The notes below the pieces were generated by a model. It did no database searches. It was not told where the DNA came from and saw only the letters and a program-made list of their open reading frames with translations. Made by a program: the position numbers and the translations under genes. Shown here one piece after another: positions 59,894 through 64,000 of a stretch of 64,000 nt of DNA. Source of the DNA: JABMNT01 sp048262655 (lineage in GTDB: Bacteria; Pseudomonadota; Alphaproteobacteria; Rhodospirillales; Casp-alpha2). Numbering within the stretch: the stretch's first letter is position 1; each line of letters opens with the position of its first letter. Where the stretch lies: contig JBLXEY010000002.1 of NCBI GenBank assembly GCA_048262655.1, positions 682,001 through 746,000 on the forward strand. The letters run 5' to 3'.

Positions 59894-62800
59894 CTAATCT
59901 GTTAGTGCCATCAGCACGGTATTCCCGCCTGCAGCCGTAGTATTCACAGAAATGGTTCTCTCAACAGCAAACCGATGTAAATACCGAGGCCCGCCCGCTT
60001 TTGGTCCGGTTCCCGAAAGCCCTTCGCCCCCAAAGGGCTGCACGCCGACCACGGCGCCAATCATATTTCGATTAACGTAGGTATTTCCTATTTGACTATT
60101 GGCCTGGATATAGGCGCATGTGGCATCAATTCGACTATGAATACCAAGTGTTAAACCAAATTTTGTTCGTTTGATCGCCTGCAGCACTTCATCCAAATCT
60201 TGTGCCTTATAGCGGATGACGTGAAGCACCGGGCCGAAGACTTCCCCCTGCAAGACGTCCAAACTATCTATTTCGTAAGCAACAGGCGCGAAGAAGTATC
60301 CTTCCGCCAGCGACCCTCGAAGGGGCGCCTGACACAGCTTTCGGCCAATCCCCTCCAACCGTTGACAATGGCGTTCAAGCATATCCAGCGCATCGGCATC
60401 AATGACCGGCCCAACATCAGTGTTCTCCGACATCGGAGCGCCAACGCACAATTCTTCCGTGGCTCCCGCCAGCATCGAAATCACCCGGTCCGCAATGTCA
60501 TCCTGGACAAACAAAACCCGCAAGGCCGAACAGCGCTGACCGGCGCTTCGAAATGCAGAGAACACTGCATCTTTCACGACCTGTTCCGGTAAGGCAGAAC
60601 TATCAACGATCATGACATTTTGCCCTCCGGTTTCCGCAATCAGAGGGACGATCGCACCGGGGCGCCCTGCGAGCGACTGATTGATGAGCCGTGCGGTACC
60701 GGTAGAACCCGTAAAAGCGACACCGTCAATTCTCTCATCAGCGACCAGCGGCGCACCGATCTTATCGCCATCGCCATAAACAAGCTGAAGAACTCCTTCG
60801 GGCAAACCGGCTTCAGAAAACAATGCCTGAACCCGGCCCGCAATCAACGGAGTTTGTTCTGCGGGTTTGGCGACCACCGCATTCCCTGCCGCCAAAGCGG
60901 CAGAAATTTGTCCCAGAAAAATCGCCAACGGAAAATTCCAGGGACTGATACACGCAAACACGCCGCGTCCATGGAGTTGCAAAGTATTCAGTTCGCCCGT
61001 GGGTCCTGGCATAATTTCAGGCGTGGCGAAATCTTGACGGGCCCTTTGTGCATAGTAGCGCAAAAAGTCGATGGCTTCGCGATGCTCTGGTATACTATCA
61101 GCAAGGGTTTTGCCCGCCTCTCGTACACAGAGCGCCAACAATTCATCCCGGTTTTCCTCCAGCAGGTCTGCAGTTCTCTCAAGAATATTTGCACGATCCG
61201 GTGCCGCAACGGTGCCCCACCTTTGCGCCTGCCGAGTTGCGTCGGCTATCGCCTGCTCCAACTGCTTTGGTGTGGTTTCATAGACCACACCAACAACCTT
61301 GGATTTGTCACCTGGTTCATAAATTGATGTGGGCATCTGACCATCGCTAACACCTGCCACCCATTGACGATCATTAGCGTTTACCGATGCAAACAACTCA
61401 GCCACTTGCGCCGGACTGCTAAGATCAATGCCACGTGAGTTCTTTCGACCAGCCCCATAGAGGTGTTCAGGGACAGGTATATTTGGATGACGCAAGGCGG
61501 GTAAAGCTTCAACAATCCCGCAAGGATCTGCAATGATATCGTCTATTGGCGCATCCTCGTCGACAATCCGATTTACAAACGACGTATTCGCTCCATTTTC
61601 GAGCAACCGACGCACAAGATAGGCGAGCAAGTCTTCATGTGTCCCCACAGGGGCATAGACACGACAGGGCGTACCATCGCTCACCACTTGCTCATATAAA
61701 GGCTCTCCCATGCCATGGAGGCGCTGGAACTCAAATGCCGTATCTGTTCCGGTAATTTCCTGGATTGCAGCAATGGTTTGCGCATTATGGGTTGCGAATT
61801 GTGGATAAAAAGCGTCTGGATTTGAAACGATTTTCTTTGCACAGGCCAGATAGGAAACGTCCGTCGACGCTTTCCGCGTAAAAACCGGGTAATCAGAAAA
61901 CCCCTCTTCCTGGCTGCGTTTGATCTCGGTATCCCAGTAGGCTCCTTTCACCAGTCGCACCATAAAGCGGCGATTATGTAACGCCGCCAACTCCGCGAGC
62001 CAATCAACGACATAGAGGGCTCGCTTCTGATAAGCCTGCAAGGCCAGTCCCAGACCATTCCAATCTGCAAGCGAAGGGTCTGCGGACACAGCCTCAATGA
62101 CATCAAGCGAGAGATCAAGCCGGTCCGCTTCTTCCGCATCAATGCAAAAGCCCATATCGTAATCTTTGGCCAATCTTGCCAGTTGAATGACTTTTGGTAC
62201 CAGTTCCGTAAAAATACGTTCACGTTGCAAATATTCGTAGCGGGGATGGATCGCCGACAGCTTGACCGAGACACCCGGCCCCTCAAATATTCCCTGACCT
62301 TGAGCCGCCGCACCAATTTTATGAATAGCGGCTTCGTAGGCCTCAAAGTAAAGGACGGCGTCAGCATCGGTCACCGCGCCCTCACCCAACATATCGAATG
62401 AATAACGCGTCCCGGCATTGGTTTCCGTTTTCGAACGGTTGATCGCTTCTTCAATCGATCGCCCCAAAACGAACTGTCGCCCAAGAATTTTCATAGCCTG
62501 AACCATTGCTTGTCGGATGACCGGCTCACCACTTTTCGAGATCATCCGCCTTAAAACAGAACCTATATTCTTTGTTTGTTTATCTTCCAAATGGACAACT
62601 TGCCCGGTCAACATCAACGCCCAAGTCGACGCATTTACAAAAAGTGACGAGCTTTGGCCCAAATGCTTTTCCCAATCGGCTTCACCAATCTTGTCCTTTA
62701 TTAACCGGTTCGCCGTCTCGGCATCAGGAATACGCAAAAGGGCTTCGGCAAGACACATCAGTGTCACCCCTTCTTCGTTTGAGAGTTCATACTCCTGTAA

Positions 62801-63019
62801 AAACGCATCAAGCCCACCTGCTGCTGCACCGGAACTGCGCACGGTGGCGACAAGGTTGTGCGCTGATTGTCGAATGCGCTTTTGTGCCCTGTCATCAAAA
62901 ACCGCAATTGACAGAACAGCCTGCACCGCTTCCTCTTCGTCGCGTCGATAGCTCTGATCGATTTTGGATCTGTGCTCAGAAAGACGCTTCGCATATTCAT
63001 CATTGAAGGCCAGAGGCAT
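59894..63019 (-). CDS. putA: Bifunctional proline dehydrogenase / pyrroline-5-carboxylate dehydrogenase PutA (type A)
   Basis: About 1041 aa. An N-terminal arm is followed by the FAD-containing proline dehydrogenase barrel (SVKLSAIHPRYE, FCIDAEEADRLDLSLD, VRLVKGAYWDTEIKRSQ, FATHNAQTIAAI). The NAD+-dependent aldehyde dehydrogenase part has SPWNFPLAIFLGQISAALA, FTGSTGTARLI, the Glu in IAETGGQN and the catalytic Cys in AGQRCSALRVLF. It channels proline to glutamate. It lacks the N-terminal ribbon-helix-helix DNA-binding domain of the E. coli type and the long C-terminal domain, so it cannot self-repress; the divergent Lrp/AsnC gene is the likely regulator. ATG 63019 has GGAGAG upstream. Confidence 0.96.
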   Translation of the reverse strand: MPLAFNDEYAKRLSEHRSKIDQSYRRDEEEAVQAVLSIAVFDDRAQKRIRQSAHNLVATVRSSGAAAGGLDAFLQEYELSNEEGVTLMCLAEALLRIPDAETANRLIKDKIGEADWEKHLGQSSSLFVNASTWALMLTGQVVHLEDKQTKNIGSVLRRMISKSGEPVIRQAMVQAMKILGRQFVLGRSIEEAINRSKTETNAGTRYSFDMLGEGAVTDADAVLYFEAYEAAIHKIGAAAQGQGIFEGPGVSVKLSAIHPRYEYLQRERIFTELVPKVIQLARLAKDYDMGFCIDAEEADRLDLSLDVIEAVSADPSLADWNGLGLALQAYQKRALYVVDWLAELAALHNRRFMVRLVKGAYWDTEIKRSQEEGFSDYPVFTRKASTDVSYLACAKKIVSNPDAFYPQFATHNAQTIAAIQEITGTDTAFEFQRLHGMGEPLYEQVVSDGTPCRVYAPVGTHEDLLAYLVRRLLENGANTSFVNRIVDEDAPIDDIIADPCGIVEALPALRHPNIPVPEHLYGAGRKNSRGIDLSSPAQVAELFASVNANDRQWVAGVSDGQMPTSIYEPGDKSKVVGVVYETTPKQLEQAIADATRQAQRWGTVAAPDRANILERTADLLEENRDELLALCVREAGKTLADSIPEHREAIDFLRYYAQRARQDFATPEIMPGPTGELNTLQLHGRGVFACISPWNFPLAIFLGQISAALAAGNAVVAKPAEQTPLIAGRVQALFSEAGLPEGVLQLVYGDGDKIGAPLVADERIDGVAFTGSTGTARLINQSLAGRPGAIVPLIAETGGQNVMIVDSSALPEQVVKDAVFSAFRSAGQRCSALRVLFVQDDIADRVISMLAGATEELCVGAPMSENTDVGPVIDADALDMLERHCQRLEGIGRKLCQAPLRGSLAEGYFFAPVAYEIDSLDVLQGEVFGPVLHVIRYKAQDLDEVLQAIKRTKFGLTLGIHSRIDATCAYIQANSQIGNTYVNRNMIGAVVGVQPFGGEGLSGTGPKAGGPRYLHRFAVERTISVNTTAAGGNTVLMALTD

Positions 63020-63122
63020 ACGTTCTCTCCTGATCAAAGTTAAAGACTATATGTTTCACATTTTTAAGAGAATTAATGTTCAAATTTATCTATATTTCAG
63101 ATATTTATTCTTCTTTACATTA

Positions 63123-63147
63123 CATTTCAGCATTTTATGCTGAAATG
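63123..63147. promoter_or_regulatory. 25-bp palindrome overlapping the regulator start codon (putative operator)
   Basis: CATTTCAGCAT (63123-63133), a TTT centre and ATGCTGAAATG (63137-63147) form a perfect inverted repeat with 11-bp arms. Its last three bases are the ATG of the Lrp-type gene. A further half-site TTTCAG (63095-63100) lies 30 bp upstream of the left TTTCAG. Lrp-family proteins bind such phased dyads, so this is the likely operator controlling both putA and the regulator. It could also form a hairpin occluding translation. Confidence 0.65.
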
Positions 63148-63648
63148 ATGAAATCAACTTCACGCCACCAACATTTTGACTTAGATGCCGTCGATCTTCG
63201 CATCTTGCGCGAAGTTCAGAATGATGGAAAAATTTCCAATTTAGAGCTGTCCAAGCGCGTCAATCTAAGTGCAACCCCTTGCCTTGCCCGTGTTAAGCGT
63301 CTTGAACGCCAGGGCATTATTCTGGGATACGCCGCAACCGTAAAACCTGAAGCCTTGCACGCTGCCATGCTGGTTTTCGCCGAAATCGTTCTCGATAGAA
63401 CGACCGAAGCCGTTTTTGAAAAATTCAGGAATGCGGTCATGAATATTCCACAAATTATGGAATGCCACATGGTATCCGGTGGTTTCGACTATTTGATCAA
63501 GGCCCGTGTCCGCGACATGGCAGATTATCGGACCTTTCTTGGTAAATCACTGGTGGAACTGCCAAGCGTCCGTGAAACGCACACCTATGTTGTTATGGAA
63601 GAAGTGAAAAGCACGACAGCCATCCCAATCCCGACCGGGCGTATATAA
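63145..63648 (+). CDS. Lrp/AsnC-family transcriptional regulator, PutR-like
   Basis: 167 aa. An N-terminal HTH domain (FDLDAVDLRILREVQNDGKI, LELSKRVNLSATPCLARVKRLE) is followed by the ligand-sensing RAM domain (MECHMVSGGFDYLIKARVRD, and LPSVRETHTYVV). Divergent placement beside putA, the classic arrangement of PutR, suggests activation of putA by proline. The start is taken as ATG 63145 because the residues before it read like AT-rich spacer; an in-frame ATG at 63076 with AAGAG upstream remains possible and would place the palindrome inside the gene. Confidence 0.87.
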   Translation: MMKSTSRHQHFDLDAVDLRILREVQNDGKISNLELSKRVNLSATPCLARVKRLERQGIILGYAATVKPEALHAAMLVFAEIVLDRTTEAVFEKFRNAVMNIPQIMECHMVSGGFDYLIKARVRDMADYRTFLGKSLVELPSVRETHTYVVMEEVKSTTAIPIPTGRI

Positions 63649-63720
63649 GCATCAAGATTTGCCGTGCGCGAAGCCAGCGATCAAGCTAAATTCCCCCCAT
63701 TCGACAGGAAGGATGATGAT

Positions 63721-64000
63721 ATGCCACGACCCGTGATAGTCGGTATTTCTGGAGCAAGCGGTGCCATCTATGGTGTTGAAGCGCTCAGGATGCTTCAGGA
63801 ACTGAACATACCCGCGCACCTTATCGTAAGCGAACTGGGTTTGCGCACGCTTAAGATTGAAACAGGTCTTGGCCTGGATGATTTGAAGCCGCTGGCGGAC
63901 ACCGTATTCAACAACAAGGATCTGGGCGCTAGCGTCTCCAGCGGTTCTTTCCAAACACAAGGCATGATCATCGCGCCGTGCTCGATCAAAACGCTTTCCG
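63721..64000 (+). CDS. ubiX: Flavin prenyltransferase UbiX (3' end cut by window)
   Basis: The first 93 codons read RPVIVGISGASGAIYGVEAL, then LIVSELGLRTLKIETGL and MIIAPCSIKTLS. These are the N-terminal hallmarks of UbiX/Pad1, which prenylates FMN to make the cofactor of the UbiD decarboxylases in ubiquinone synthesis. A GGAAGG ribosome site is just upstream of the ATG. It follows the Lrp-type gene by 72 bp on the same strand and runs off the right edge. Confidence 0.93.
   Translation, partial: MPRPVIVGISGASGAIYGVEALRMLQELNIPAHLIVSELGLRTLKIETGLGLDDLKPLADTVFNNKDLGASVSSGSFQTQGMIIAPCSIKTLS

Noticed and set aside
1..64000. CRISPR arrays, insertion sequences, integrases, prophage or defence islands
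   Set aside because: No repeat-spacer array, transposase or phage gene is visible; the two tandem duplications have only two copies each and no spacer.

Overview
The window is chromosomal DNA of a free-living, flagellated, aerobic alphaproteobacterium of moderate G+C content, most likely of the broad Rhodospirillales/Kiloniellales-type marine group. The genus cannot be told from the sequence. Pointers are the general amino-acid ABC system AapJQMP, a flagellin followed by FlaF, an NDUFS4-like complex I accessory protein, a ThiS-ThiG fusion, a compact type-A PutA with a divergent Lrp-type regulator, and a PAS_5-type protein. Genes are tightly packed with many 4-8 bp start/stop overlaps. I see no insertion sequence, prophage, CRISPR array or rRNA. 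Two tRNAs (Arg-TCT and Pro-TGG, both with encoded CCA) are present.

Layout. 1-5.4 kb: a MocR-type regulator (cut by the left edge) divergent from an orphan molybdopterin oxidoreductase, then meaB, a gamma-carbonic-anhydrase-like protein and an isochorismatase-fold hydrolase. 5.5-14.5 kb: a DEAD-box helicase, the thiSG fusion, a NUDIX hydrolase, and a run of cysteine synthase, mercaptopyruvate sulfurtransferase, GNAT, alanine-dehydrogenase-like and SDR genes, with yciB converging on it. 14.6-19 kb: the aapJQMP operon. 19.2-24.2 kb: a TPR/oxygenase fusion, zur, and hisI-modABC. 24.2-29.8 kb: mostly small or poorly known genes plus a class V aminotransferase. 29.8-33.7 kb: two tRNAs, flagellin-flaF, NDUFS4-like, PAS_5 and DUF192 proteins.

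33.8-41.4 kb: a ten-gene Mrp-type cation/proton antiporter operon in which the usual MrpA is split and three antiporter-like membrane subunits occur. 41.6-45.5 kb: the Anbu operon (Anbu peptidase, transglutaminase-like protein, alpha-E protein, circularly permuted ATP-grasp), the least understood functional system in the window and predicted to make and cleave a peptide-like bond. 46-50.2 kb: an IlvD/Edd-type dehydratase, alpha/beta-hydrolase and SDR that look like an aldonate-forming and -dehydrating route, then a solute-binding protein.

50.2-56.3 kb: a branched-chain-amino-acid-type ABC operon (livJHMGF order) whose last gene is a ketopantoate-reductase-like dehydrogenase. 56.4-59.8 kb: a Panacea (SocA-like) protein, small flagellar-type proteins, an alpha/beta hydrolase and two lipoproteins. 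59.9-64 kb: putA, its divergent Lrp/AsnC regulator and the start of ubiX. Overall the genes describe amino-acid scavenging and catabolism, sulfur and molybdenum metabolism, sodium/proton homeostasis and motility. The main structural finds are a 25-bp palindrome over the Lrp regulator start codon, three evenly spaced inverted repeats in the aapJ leader, two perfect tandem duplications (25 and 30 bp), and a likely ATC start codon in the Mrp operon.
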